From: Amaranthus tricolor
Lineage: Eukaryota > Streptophyta > Magnoliopsida > Caryophyllales > Amaranthaceae
Assembly: GCF_026212465.1 (NCBI RefSeq)
Contig: NC_080062.1
Location: forward strand, 786,001 to 850,000
Reading direction: 5' to 3'
Length of the DNA stretch: 64,000 bases
Position numbers and translations under genes: made by a program. The notes beneath the pieces are model-generated. The model was not told the DNA's origin. It did not search any database and worked only from the letters and a program-made list of their open reading frames with translations. Positions 9,135 through 30,983 of the stretch are shown in pieces (the first letter of the stretch is position 1; the number at the start of each line of letters is the position of its first letter).

Positions 9135-11481
9135 TGTAACAACCCGACTTACCGTTGACTGGGTAAATAGGGTCATCACTGGATTCGTTTCCCAAGAAAC
9201 TGAAATCACACTTCCAAAACTTGGGCAAAGGGGTCACAAGCTCTTCAACGTGACTAACTCAGCTAAATCCCAAAACCAACATCTAACTAATACACAAGAT
9301 AATCATACAATTTTCTACAAGTCCGATATAACCAGCACAGCCAAAACAAATATACATTTATCCAAAAACCTAATACAAAACTACAAATTCCTACGTGCTC
9401 AGCTCAATATACATCCTTGGAACGCTATTCAACACCGTTAACCCATCGTTCCCGACCGATTTCGATCTGTGATCAAACTAAAAGATGGAAACAACAGGGA
9501 ATCAGATTAAACTGAATGAGAAGTAACAATCCAAAACAATAAAACACAGCAATTCAAATTATAGGTTTAAAAGCAACATCAGTTTCCTAGATCTATGTGC
9601 GCACAGGGAGTCTAGTTGAGAGGCTCATCCATAGCTCTAAGGCTATATGTCACTCTCGGGTGAAGCTAGTCAATATCTCAATGACAATTCGCTTCAAACA
9701 GGGAGCAGGGAACAATGTTCCTCAACTCCGTCAATGACCAGCTCGCAAGCCCGATCCATTGACCATATCATAATATCAGCATAAACATTCACAACAACAA
9801 TTGTCTCAACAATTTCCAATTCAAAAGAACTTTGATAAAACTGTTTTACACCAAAAAGTAGTCTGGCCAGACCCTTTAAGGGACTGTTACTACTCACCGA
9901 TGATGTCGCTTCAAGGAGTCAGGTTCGATTCGCAACTATCAACTAGAAAGGTTCCTCGATGACGTCGCCTCCTGAAGCATAACAAACATAACATCACAAC
10001 AAAGCGTTCGATACTACAAACTAACATGTAACTTATTACATCTCCTCCTAAGACCGCAGCTTAACCAAGAGTTATGCTAGCATTCTAACCTTTAAAATCT
10101 TACAGTCGATTCAAGAATATCAATTACCCAATACTTTCTTATAAACAACCATGTTCCACCAATTTCGTAAATTCAATGTCCATCCATCTCATACTTACAT
10201 ATCAAGATTCACAAGGATTAAGGTTACACCAAGACCCTTAATCTATTAGAATGTATTTGATTAAACACAAAGATCATTGTTCTTCCTACAATCAACAAGT
10301 CTCAACAGAATCTAATACTTCATCCAAAAATATTTAATTATCCAATTAATTTCCGTATCTCTTGATCCCAAATTAGGAATCCCGTAATGGTTTTAGGACA
10401 CCTCTGACTAAAACAGGCATAACTCACTCATACGGAAACCAAATGAGACGATTTTAGTGGCTACGCGACCATTACTCAGAGCTCTACTATTCTTATTAAG
10501 ACACTAAAACCCATAAACAATTAGAACGATCCCAAAATAGCCAAAACAGAAAGTTAAGCTTCGAAATTGAAATTTCAAAATCTACAATACCAAGTTTTAT
10601 ACTAGAAATCAAATAACCCAAATAACCAATACTAATCAACACTAGCAAGAACCCAATTACTAATTAAACTCATATACTCTAATTAAATTCAAGTTGATGC
10701 TTAAATTTGATTTAAAAACCCCAAATTGAATCCACAAATACCAAACTACTTTAAAACATTCAATTAATACTTAAATAGAATAGTTTGTCGATTACCTCAA
10801 TCACCATTAAAGGACCTTTCAACTTAAGGTAAGATTGTAGGTGGTAGTTGTGGTGGTGGTGGACCAAGGGAAGGAGTGGCGGCACATGCAGCAGTCAATG
10901 GCCAGGCGTGCTGCTACTGCCGGTGACAGTTCGTGGGGAAAGGGGGACGCGATCTGTACTGCAGGGGCTGCTTGTGGAGGGAAAAAACGCGGCCTGTTGT
11001 GATGCCGAGGCTGTTGAACCGTGACGGAGATGGAGAATGAGTGAGTCCAGTGTGAGGGAGAAAGGGAAATGGATGAGTATAAGGGTTTATAATTAAGGAG
11101 TTAACGTAATGAGTCATAAATTACGTGGCGAAATTACGGTGACTCAACTTCATACTCATACTCACGAAAATATGAGATGGGTAATACACCCATATTTTTC
11201 GTCGTATAATTTATTTTTCAATACTTTATTTAAATTTATTTTTATAAAGATAAGATAGTAATCAATTAATAAAATATAATCAAAATACACTTTAATCGAA
11301 GTATTCTTTATATAAATTTTATACATTAAATAAAATATACCTCTTTTTGAAAATGTTACCAACGGAATACTTGAGTCAATATCATCAAAATAATAATATT
11401 ATTACTCGAATTAACTTACTTAATAACCCCAATCAGTTTAATAAACTTATAATTAAGCTTTATTAAATGTAGTCTATTTCA
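9135..11481. mobile_element. Solo LTR of a Ty3/gypsy-like retrotransposon (2.35 kb)
   Basis: Begins TGTAACAACCCG and ends TTTCA, flanked by the perfect 5-bp direct repeat GTCTC (9130-9134 and 11482-11486). The empty site is seen in three related copies (near 28555, 52728 and 57075), where GTCTCACCATGAGACG is continuous, which proves insertion. No internal gag/pol, so it is a solo LTR. The TGTAACRRCCCG start resembles the LTR of the element at 34079, but the two are not the same family along their length. Orientation cannot be decided. Confidence 0.75.
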
Positions 11482-11486
11482 GTCTC

Positions 11487-12395
11487 ACTATGAGACGTTC
11501 ATCATATAAGGGTTGAATAGCCCAACTAATACAAATATTAACATATGTGCTTCTTATTTTGTGGTCGTTTCATCGAGAAATGTTCTTTCACAAAAGTAGT
11601 TCATTATTATTTTATCCTTAATATTAAACTGCTATGCGGACAACGCTCTAAATAAACATATGATAAAATAAAAATAATCCAAATTCAATTAAGGCAAACC
11701 ATAACACCAATTTTTCTCACTTGTAAGAAATCCAAATGAATAAAATCAAAGTGAGTCACACCAACATTGTAATTATTTGTTGATGTTAGGAAAGCAGGAG
11801 ACAAGAAGTTCATGCATATAAATCATTACTCTATTGATTTTACAATAATTTGTGAAAAAATTAGTATGTAGATGAATGGAGAAGGTTAGCTAATTGGATA
11901 ATGTGAACAAATCATATGTTCATATGCATGCATTTGCTAATTGCCAATTGCTACATTGTGATCCACAATCCTTGTTCAAAAACTTACATTTTTAGCCAAT
12001 ATGGGTTTAAAATCGCTATTTAAGATAGCTATTTTATGTGAAGCTTATTTTTCCAATTATTTTTACCTGAAGCCCATTTCTCTATTTTTTAAAAATAAAA
12101 TAGTTAGTTTGTTTATTTTTCTTGCCACATTTTATTTTAGGGAAGTGGTCCCACCAAGGAAAATTTTGTCATATACAAATTTTTGCTTACTTTAAATTTA
12201 ATCCAGATTTATGCAATATAAATGACTTTACAATTTCTTAGTCTTTGTATTATATATGATTCATTATTGCAATTTCAAAAGAGCATATAGAGTAATTATT
12301 TGTTTGATAACAAGAATATTTTCCTTTGAAAAATACTTTATTTAATGACTTTTTCAAATTTGCATTGAAGTTGAAACTTTTGTCTGTTTTTCTAG
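11487..12395 (+). other. Intergenic sequence and remnant intron before the CrRLK1L pseudogene
   Basis: Up to about 11975 it matches 28563-29013. From about 11977 it jumps to sequence homologous to intron 2 of the malectin genes. A deletion has therefore removed malectin exons 1 and 2 of this copy. No intact gene. Confidence 0.6.
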
Positions 12396-13959
12396 ATATG
12401 ACGATCTCTTGCTCAATGGATTGGAGATTTTCAAGTTGAACTCTTCAAATGGTTCTCTTGCTGCACCAAATCCTAATATCCTTATGAATTTAACATCTTC
12501 ACAAGGTAATAATCGATCTTCGAATAGTTCTCATCATTTAATACCGATTATCGGAGGAATCCTTGGTGCTATTCTAGTAGTCGCACTCATATCATCAATA
12601 TATTTCATAATCATTTTCCGAAGAAAAAAGGAGAAACAAAAATTCATGAAAACAAGGAGCAAAGATGATACTAGCAAGCTTAAGTGGATTTCGCCGTTGG
12701 ATGATTCTGGATCTAATGCAACTACCGCTAGTGTGATTTCTTCTCTGTCGTTCGATCTTTGTCGACGTTTCTCATTTGCACAAGTTAAGGTTGCTACAAA
12801 CGATTTCGACGACGATTCGATCATAGGAACCGGTGGGTTCGGTAAAGTTTACAAGGGTTCAATAGATGATGGAGCCACTATTGTGGCCATAAAACGTCTT
12901 ACGACAACATCAAAGCAAGGCGTTCGCGAGTTTGAAACAGAAATCGAGATGCTATCGAGACTACGTTACGTACATTTGGTGTCCTTAATCGGATACTGTG
13001 ACGAACACGGTGAAATGATCATAGTTTACGAGTATATGCCACGTGGCACTCTTTGAGATCACTTGTTGTACAAGAATCCCGAGAGAAGCGAGAACCATAC
13101 ACCATTGTCGTGGAAGCAACGACTTATGATTTGTCTTGGATCAACTCGCGGTTTGCACTATCTTCACGCGGGTGTTAAACAATTGATTATTCATCGAGAT
13201 GTCAAGTCTACGAATATTCTTCTTGATGATAAGTGGATGGCCAAAGTCTCAGACTTTGGCCTTTCAAAGGTAGGACCCACTCCTGGTGATATGGGTCCTA
13301 CCCATGTTAGTACCGCTGTTAAAGGTAGTGTTAGATATTTAGATCCAGAGTACTATCGACGTCAACAATTGACAGAGAAATCAGATGTATACTCCTTCGG
13401 AGTTTTGTTGTTCGAGGTTTTATGTGCTCGATTTGCGATGAACCCTAATCTACCCAAGCAACAAGTGAACTTAGCCGTGTGGGCTCGTTATAACTAGAAA
13501 AATAAAACCCTCCACACAATTGTCGATCCAAATCTAACAGGGCAAATTGCACCCGAATGTCTAAGAAAATTTGGAGAAGTGGCAGAAATGTGTATACGAG
13601 AACATGGAAGTGATCGTCCTTCGATGGGGGACGTAGTTTGGGGCCTTGAATTTGCCTTACAACTACAAGAAACCGCGGAGAAAATTATGCAAAACAATTT
13701 AAGTGATGATCCTCAAGGAGAAATTTCAGATTCTACGATAAGTTTTAAACTTGATGGGGCAAATGCATTAGGTTCAATGTATATTGATAATGAATCGACC
13801 ACATTAAATGATGATTTTTCTGATATTAAGATGGTTGATGTGGGCACAAAAAAGTTATTGGATAGTAGAACTACTACATTTAATTCATCGGAATCACCCA
13901 TAATTGATATGAAGTCTGGTTCTGTTTTTTCTGAGATTATCGACCCAAAAGCCAGATGA
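12396..13959 (+). pseudogene. CrRLK1L (FERONIA/MEDOS-type) kinase exon with two nonsense codons
   Basis: One exon after acceptor TTCTAG, in the phase expected after a malectin exon 2. It encodes YDDLLLNGLEIFKL, a TM segment (IPIIGGILGAILVVALISS), then a kinase with [35 protein letters not shown] and YLDPEYY, i.e. an RD kinase. The frame is otherwise kept for 521 codons to TGA at 13957. It is broken by TGA at 13054-13056 (CGA in the copy at 32680) and TAG at 13495-13497 (TAC in the copy at 33105). Malectin exons 1 and 2 are missing upstream. Clear CrRLK1L homology; not functional unless read through. Confidence 0.88.
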
Positions 13960-14347
13960 CTCGTACAAATTGTTGTATGAGACGATTTCTCTATAAAATG
14001 TGTTTCATACGACATGAGAATATAAGATTTTTATTTCTCTTACAAGAGTATCTAAAAGAAATAAGAAAATATATTTTTTTTGTAAATTTTTTTTTGAGGA
14101 TAATAAATAAAACTGTTAATTTATTAATTAGTATTATATTTTGAATATTTCAAGGTACGGTTGTGTTTTTAATATGAATAATTATATCATAAAAAATATA
14201 AGATGCATAAGTGCCGTGTTATTCCATTTCATTTTTTAGTTTTTTGTTTTAAGAAAATCTAATAATTTATTGATAAAAATATCATACGACATCTATAACA
14301 GAGTAACAATCGATCAAATACATAACAATTTTAATCAAACAAAATTT
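13960..14347 (+). other. 3' flank of CrRLK1L pseudogene
   Basis: AT-rich, matches 33570-33956. No gene seen. Confidence 0.6.
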
Positions 14348-14349
14348 TA

Positions 14350-14606
14350 CTCCCTCCTACTCTTCCTACTTGTCCCAATTACTTTTTGGTTACCATTCAC
14401 TAATCACTCTTAATTTGTATTTTATTCTTAATCTATAACTTAAAATATAATCAAGCGGGATTTTTTTCATTCGTCTAATACAATGATTATTAATATCAAC
14501 TTTTCATAATTTTTAATTATGCACAATTAAAGATATTAAAGGTTAAAATGTTGCCTCGACAAGTGTTAAAAAGGTAAATGGGACAAGTAGGCTGAATATG
14601 AGGGAG
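14350..14606. mobile_element. Stowaway-like MITE (257 bp)
   Basis: Terminal inverted repeats of about 28 bp: left CTCCCTCCTACTCTTCC then TACTTGTCCCA; right end is the reverse complement with five mismatches. Flanked by TA (14348-14349 and 14607-14608), the Tourist/Stowaway-class target duplication. No coding capacity. A second complete copy at 33959 is split by the retrotransposon. Confidence 0.75.
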
Positions 14607-16774
14607 TATATAAAAAAAGTCATGATAATTATATAGGAGATCCAATACTAAAGTCTTCCCTCTATCGTGATCATTATAAGGTTGATAGTAGCTTCAAAAT
14701 TTACAATGAAGGTTAGAATTTTTTGAGAGAAAAAAAGAGAGAAGAGAGCAAGATTAGCAATTTATAAAAGTCTAGTTTTTTTCTACTTTGCCACATACAT
14801 ACATAACAAAATTCTTTACTCTTCTCAAATGGAATTATAAAATTTTATGTCAAATTTTTAATTAATAATTCTCATTAATTTATATAAAAAAGCATATTCA
14901 TATGTGAATATTGATAAATTCATTTCGATATATATCTTTTAAATATTATTTATTATAACTTTTAAAAATTTACAATTAAAGTTATTTAACTTTTATATTT
15001 ACATTAAAATCTAAAAACAAAAATTACAAGAATAAAAGAAAATGTAGCGATAAAAATAAGAATACTTTTGGGAGAGACTTGTATACTAAGTAGACAAATT
15101 GGACCAAGTCAATTGGTGAGTGGCAAAATGAGACTTGAGACTTGAGACTTGAGACTTGAGACTTGAGAGTGATAGATGGAATTTAAAGGGTGACAATATT
15201 ATTAAATGTCACAACTTTTTCTTTATTTTAGATTATAATTTATTGGGGCCTTCAAGTAAAATAAGAACAAATTTATAAAGTTGTTGAATTTTCTTCTATG
15301 CTAAAAACCATTTTGATAAATTGATTGATCATAGCTTTTGTTTTTATTGGAAGATGGCAAATAAGGAGTCCAAGGTTGGACCTGTCTAGGCTATGAACTA
15401 ATTTATTTAAATAAAAATCTATTTGTTTTGAATTGTTTGAAGTATTATAACCTTTTTTATTCTAATGTAATAATACCTCATATGGTTTTTCACATTTTTT
15501 ATACATCATTTTAATTTTTAATGTGTTGAAAAGTATTTGTTAAAAATTATAAAAAGTTAATGATAATAAAATATACATTGAGACGAATCAAACAAGATTG
15601 GTTACCATTCACTAATCACTCTTAATTTGTATTTTATTCTTAATCTATAACTTAAAATATAATCAAGCGGGATTTTTTTCATTCGTCTAATACAATGATT
15701 ATTAATATCAACTTTTCATAATTTTTAATTATGCACAATTAAAGATATTAAAGGTTAAAATGTTGCCTCGACAAGTGTTAAAAAGGTAAATGGAACAAGT
15801 AGGCTGAATATGAGGGAGTATATAAAAAGTCATGATAATTATAAAGGAGATCCAATACTAAAGTCTTTCCTCTATCGTGATCATTATAAGGTTGATAGTA
15901 GCTTCAAAATTTACAATGAAGGTTAGAATTTTTTGAGAGAAAAAAAGAGAGAAGAGAGCAAGATTAGCAATTTATAAAAGTCTAGTTTTTTTCTACTTTG
16001 CCACATACTTACATAACAAAATTCTTTTTTACTCTTCTCAAATGAAATCATAAAATTTTATGTCAAATTTTTAATTAATAATTCTCATTAATTTATATAA
16101 AAAAGCATATTCATATGTAAATATTGATAAATTCGTTTTAATATATATCTTTTAAATATTATTTATTATAATTTTTAAAAATTTACAATTAAAGTTATTT
16201 AACTTTTATATTTTTACATTAAAATCTAAAAACAAGAATAAAAGAAAATTTAGCGATAAAAGTAAGAGTACTTTTGGGAGAGACTTGTATACTAAATAGA
16301 CAAATTGGACCAAGTCAATTGGTGAGTGGCAAAATGAGACTTGAGACTTGAGACTTGAGAGTCAAGATCAACCCTTAAAGTTGGGCAACTGTTTCTTTAT
16401 TTTAGATTATAATTTATTGGGGCCTTCAAGTAAAATAAGAACAAATTTCATAAAGTTGTTGAATTTTCTTCTATGCTAAAAACCATTTTGATAAATTGAT
16501 TGATCATAGCTTTTGTTTTTTATTGGAAGATGGCAAATAAGGAGTCCAAGGTTGGACCTGCCTAGGCTATGAACTAATTTATTTAAATAAAAATCTATTT
16601 GTTTTGAATTGTTTGAAGTATTATAACCTTTTTTATTCTAATGTACTAATACCTTATATGGTTTTTCATATTTTTTATACATCATTTTAATTTTTAATGT
16701 GTCGAAACGTGTTTGTTAAAAATTATAAAAAGTTAATGATAATAAAATATACATTGAGACGAATCAAACAAGAT
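14388..16774 (+). repeat. Direct tandem duplication, two ~1.2 kb copies
   Basis: Copy 1 is about 14388-15599 and copy 2 about 15600-16774, both starting GGTTACCATTCACTAATCAC and ending at AATCAAACAAGAT. The left boundary lies inside the MITE, so only the 3' part of the MITE is repeated. A third, single copy is at 34000-34078 plus 43109-44560. No gene in either copy. Confidence 0.85.
15131..15167 (+). repeat. Minisatellite (AGACTTG)5
   Basis: Five 7-bp units in copy 1 of the tandem duplication. Copy 2 (about 16337) and the copy at about 43737 have three. Confidence 0.85.
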
Positions 16775-18107
16775 CACATACACTTATTAATATATTGAGA
16801 ATAATAGCTACTCTTGTGAAAGACCGGCTCTCGGTGAAACGATCTCAAAACAAGAAGCTTATTTATTAAAAATTATAAATTGAGTTATTCAACTCATGAT
16901 TGAAGAACGTCTCACAATAAGACCGTGTCACACAACAATTTGTGTGAGAATAAATATAAACTAGAATAATTGGTGAATAGTATGAAAAAAAATAAATAAA
17001 TCATCTGATAAGAATAGGGAGGAGTAAAAAAAAATGACAAATGAGTTGGATCCACGTACATATACAGATGAGCTTTGCACACCTTATACTAGTATAATGA
17101 GTCATCAAAAACGACTAAATTTACTTAAAGGCTAATAAGCAAAAAACATACTTCCTCCATCTCTTTTGAGTGCCTATTTGATTATACACACTATTCAATG
17201 TATTGTTTTAATTCATAATGTCTAAAATTATGGATAATAAAAATTATAAAAAATTAATATTAATAAAATTTACATTAAGACTAATCAAGAAAGATCCAAC
17301 TTGACATTTTTTTGTTAATATATTAAAAATAAAAATACAAATTAAGGGTAATCTTTAATTTTTAATTTTTAATGTAAAACATATAGAGTTAGGAGTCATA
17401 TAATATACCCCAAACCAATCCTTGATTTGGCCTATGTGCATAATTTTTTATTTACAAGACTAGGTTTTTATACAATGTAAATATCTATGGGGAAATAAAT
17501 ATTAAACCAAAAGAGAGTATTATTAGAGCATAAAATAAAAAAATATATAATTATCCTCAATGGTAATAAATGGTTATAAAGCGATGGATGGAGAAAGACA
17601 AATTGAAAAATTAATCCTATCATTATGAGGGTAAAACATATCGAACACTTGTCCCCAAAATAAAATGATAATTTTCCATTACCCTCGTATTATATTATCA
17701 TCTTTTTTATTTTCATAATTTGACTTTTCTTCTCTTCTTAAATATTCACATAGATCCAAGTATGCTTTTAAAGTTAAAAATTTAGCTAATGGTGACCCTT
17801 AGCTTGATGTTAACTTTATAAACAATAGATGTAATCTAAGTGTTATTGCAAAAGCTAAATTCTCCAAAAGGTTGCTTATCAATTGGTTAAAGAAGAATAA
17901 TACGAACTTTTACTGATTTTCCTGCAATAATACGAACTTTCGATTAACCTTAAATAATACCAACTTTAATATGAATTTCGCTAGAGCATCTTTAACATAT
18001 TATTAACCTACAATTGTAGGTTAAGTTGCTCAAAAAAAATAGACAATACAAAAAATAAAATAAAAAGTACAAAAAAAAGGAAAAAAAAAAGTAAAGAACA
18101 TGAATTC
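16775..18107. other. Intergenic AT-rich sequence
   Basis: 16775-17360 matches 44560-45140. No gene is seen. It contains a perfect 22-bp palindrome at 18003-18024 (TTAACCTACAA and its reverse complement). Confidence 0.5.
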
Positions 18108-18569
18108 CTAATCCTCACCGTACCCCCTTCCTATCCCTAGCCCAACCTCCAGCACCCATCCCCCACAGGCCACAACTACCACCGTTCCCCGCTCACTGTC
18201 ACTCCCATTCCCCACCCACTTCCAGCCACGACCATCTTCATCAAAATCCACCATCAAATCCAACCCCCCATCCTTTGCGCAGCCCCTATCCCCCTCTATT
18301 CTCAACCACCATAAAACCCTTCCCTCCACTCCACCACCACCAATCGGCCTCCCAAGAACAGCGCCCTGTGCAGCCTTCCTTACCTCCTTTCCATGACGCA
18401 ACCTCCACAAACAACCACCATAACCACCCACCCTAAATGTGAACCACCACCATAACCATCCCAAATTCAAACCAAATTCAAATTCAAGATTTTTTTTTTT
18501 ATTTGAAAAACTATCATTAATTAGCCTCAACATTGAACCAAAGTCGAACCAGTTTCTTTGAAATTTCAA
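18108..18569. other. GC-richer low-complexity island, no confident gene
   Basis: The minus strand is open for 153 codons but the product is Gly/Trp-rich. The plus strand would be Pro/His-rich from CCACCA repeats. Composition rather than domain content keeps it open; I recognise no family. It may derive from an unidentified element, since a similar CCACC-rich patch sits at 45416-45500. Confidence 0.3.
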
Positions 18570-19059
18570 CGAGAATATTTAATGCAAAATTTGAGGATGG
18601 ATGGAGTAATTTAATTGTGTAGATATTAATGGTGTGAGCAATGAAGGGGAGTAATGACAACTGATCAACCCAAATCAAAATGATTGCTAGTGAAAAATTA
18701 GTATATAACTTCTATTTTAGATGAGTCATTAAAGACTAAAAGAGTGTAATTTTATTATTTTGAAAATTAATTTTCCTAATAATAAATTTATAATCTTCAT
18801 ATTAAGTATATTTTGATCACTAAAGTTAACATACCTTACCTTATCAAAAGAGGTAAAAAAAATTACAATCTATACAACCTTCAACTCAAGAAAACCCGCA
18901 AATGAACTAAAAAGACTAGCAAGACAAAGAAGAAAAAACAAACAAGCTAAGACTAGTAATAGCTTATATGCATAAGCCAGAGAAATACAAACACAATCAT
19001 AAAGGCAAGACTATGAGCCAAAGGTAATTATTGATGCTCGCGGACACCAAAACCACGTC

Positions 19060-19320
19060 TACAACTAATTTTAATTTATCTTTAGTCAAGTTCTTAGAAA
19101 GATACAACTCATTCATGTCATTTTTAATTTGCTCTTTTCACGTTTTGTTAGGCCTATCATGACTTTACTTCTATCAACCGTGATGTTTTGCATGTCGACG
19201 GTCTTCCTTCGTACATGCCAAAAGCATCTCAATCTACTTTCACGCATCTCTGCAGAGATGGATGAAGCCTCTAGTCTTTCTCTCAAAACACGGTTCTTAA
19301 TCTTATCTATCTTGGTCTGT
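19060..19320 (-). mobile_element. LINE (L1-type) 3' ORF2 remnant
   Basis: Minus-strand translation from 19319 gives IKNRVLRERLEASSISAEMR then ESRLRCFWHVRRKTVD, matching the conserved tail of plant LINE reverse transcriptase ORFs (RNEVIREK...RLRWFGHVxRRPVD). A stop follows at 19118-19120, and weak homology (NELYLSKNLTKDK) continues past it. Only the extreme C-terminus survives, so it is dead. Confidence 0.7.
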
Positions 19321-19550
19321 CACAACATCCAACTTAACATTCACGTCTTTCCTCTTGTCATCTTACGCGCTGCAAGTGATTTTTTCGTTGGACATTTAGA
19401 AAAAAGTTTCTCATAAATAATTTAAAGTCATAACCCAAAATCTACTATGAGTAATATTTTTGATGGTTTTTGGAATTATAACTCAATTATTTTTCTAATA
19501 AGCAACCAAATGCCAACAACTATTTTTATACAAACCATCTTTGTTACTGT

Positions 19551-19712
19551 TGGAATAATAACTTTCAAGTGCTCAAATTGATATTTGAATCCAATTTGTC
19601 ATGTAGAAGTAGAAGATAAAGTAAACGGTCAACATACATATTAGTGTTATACAAAATTATTACTCTGAAAATAATGCAACTCAAAAATCACATTTTTGTC
19701 GTTCACACTCAA
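19551..19712 (+). promoter_or_regulatory. 5' flank of chimeric receptor unit 2
   Basis: Shares blocks with the unit 1 flank, including ATAACTTTCAAGTGCTCAAA, and is therefore the likely promoter-proximal region. No core element can be assigned. Confidence 0.35.
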
Positions 19713-26273
<6,561 letters not shown>

Positions 26274-26612
26274 GGTTCTAGTTAGACAATGTAGCCATTA
26301 TAGTGAGCTTTTTAGCTTTGTGTAAATGATTGTCTCCAATAAGTGCAACATAATTTGCTAGTTAATTCGCTTATGTTATATTTGGAAACGATGATTATTG
26401 GTTTAATTTCATGTTTGGCAAATCAATGAATTCAATTTTGAATTTAAGTCATTTCTACCATTGTATTAAAAGTAGATAAAGTTAAGAATGTGAGAATGAT
26501 TCACAATCTTGTCATTTTCAAATTCTTTTTTTATGATTTCACAATTGAAATTTACAATTTGAAATGAATTTATTAGTTCCAAACACAACCTTAGGAAATC
26601 ACCATCGATGAT

Positions 26613-26788
26613 TTTATTCGTCTCCGCAATTTCTTGAAGTTGTAAAACAAACTCTAGGCCCCAAACAACATCCCCAACCGATGGACGTTCGCTACCTTGA
26701 TTGCATACGCAATAAGCTCGGGAATAATCTCACCGAATTTGCTTAGACAATGACTGCAATTTGGCCTTTTAAATTCGGGTCTATGATA
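26613..26788 (-). pseudogene. Antisense fragment of a CrRLK1L kinase, second copy
   Basis: Duplicate of 7083-7258 with few differences; same reversed kinase subdomain XI (SERPSVGDVVWGLE). Confidence 0.78.
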
Positions 26789-27242
26789 ATATTTTTATAA
26801 TTTTTATATGTACGTAGTTTAAGATATTAATAATGGCAAATCCTAATATTAAGAGGCGAACGTGTGTCTCAATTGAAGAACTCAATTTGCAATGGGTGTT
26901 TGAAACTTCTCAAAATATTGATTATAACTTAATTATCTCCAACCATAAAAGGTATTGCATTCCAATCTTTAAGCATGGAACATGCCATTACAAGGCTTCT
27001 TCTCTAAGAAAAATGCATTTATAGAAATAAAAAATAGAATAAAAGTCTTTTCTTATTTATATCGATCTCATCGTAAAACGGTCTTAAATTAGGCTAAATA
27101 GTCTTACTTAATTAGTTAACACATTCATTTTAGTACTCAAAATTTACTCACTTTTAGTTGTTTAATACTTTAACACATCATTTTATATGCTAAAACTAAC
27201 ATTTTGAATATTATAGCACTTATTTTTTTCTTTAAAAGAGTC

Positions 27243-27562
27243 AGTCCGTTAGGTAGATGGTAATAAATGGTAGTAATGGAAATAAAAACTAGTGTAATTT
27301 TGATTGAAAAATCTCTTGGCTACCTTGATGGCCATACTTGTCCCACTTTAATTATCTCATTTTCTTCATACAGTTCATTCCAATGCATTATGCATTACCA
27401 TTGGAAAGGTGGTATTAGGTGGTAATGAAAATTTGTAAACAAAAATATTTTTTTGTGATCAAAGTTTCATCACCATGGGAATGACATGGAAATTGAGATG
27501 AAATAAAACACTATAAATCATTTCCATTATCACTATTTAGTATTACTAACCAAACAGATCGT
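27243..27562. mobile_element. MITE (hAT-like ends), second copy
   Basis: Duplicate of 7712-8023 carrying a short insertion near 27387 and a point change in its left terminus (GTTAGGT). Confidence 0.55.
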
Positions 27563-27665
27563 TAATACCATATGATCGTGAGATAGTTTCATACTTGCTC
27601 TTGTAGCTTGGAGGAGAGTGGCATTATTATTGAGTGGGCTTTATATCATGGCAAAAACTTGGGAG

Positions 27666-28168
27666 AGACCGCCTCAATATGAGGCGCTACAATTGGGCCG
27701 GCCCAAAAGCTAAAAATTAAAAAAAATAAAAATGGCACAAAACCCTAAAATTAGAAAATAAATTTAATTTTGATTTTAAAGATATCAATTCTGACATTTA
27801 AGCAATCAATTTCAACTTAAAGTAAACCTTAAATAAATCAATTAAAATAAAAATATTCAATTTTTACCTAAAAGTGATCAATTTTAACATTAAAGTAATC
27901 AATTTCTACTTACAAGTTTATAACCTTAAATGGACAATTATTTTAAAGACTTCAATTTCGATGTCAAAGTGATCAATTCAAACGTTGAAGTGATCAAAAA
28001 AGTGATCAATTAAATGATCAGTTATAACTTATAAAAGAAACCAATTATATTTATGACCTTAAAGGTATCAATTATGACCTTAAATTGATCAATTATTGAT
28101 CGCGTATTGTAAAAATTTATAATTAAACCGATTCAACTATTGGTCTCAATATAAGATGATGGCTCCTA
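27666..28168. repeat. Fold-back repeat with GTGATCAATTT iterations, copy 2
   Basis: Duplicate of 8128-8626. The left hairpin is now imperfect (GAGGCGCTAC). Confidence 0.55.
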
Positions 28169-30721
<2,553 letters not shown>

Positions 30722-30983
30722 TTATTTTTATTGATTATATTGAGTTGTACCTTAGCTTGTGTTGAGCACATGTAACTTTGCCATTGTATTTGGTTTCATT
30801 CGTCTCTTTCTTTGCAGTGCTCTTTTTATTTGAGCGTTGCTTTGACCGTATCCCTCTTGCCCTGTCTTCAGATGGGGTGTAGGTATGATTTGTCAGTCAC
30901 TAACCCACAAACCCAATCCTAAGCGGAATCTATCGTGTATGATGGTAAATTGATTAATTTAATTTTATGTTGTACATGATCAG

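Noticed and set aside
12396..13959. Treating the CrRLK1L kinase exon as a functional gene
   Set aside because: Two in-frame nonsense codons and no malectin exons upstream.
18108..18569. 153-codon minus-strand frame
   Set aside because: Gly/Trp-rich product from CCACC-rich DNA, no recognisable domain, and not present in the related block; open by composition.
19129..19416. Plus-strand 95-codon frame
   Set aside because: It is the complement of a LINE reverse-transcriptase tail, which is the real homology.
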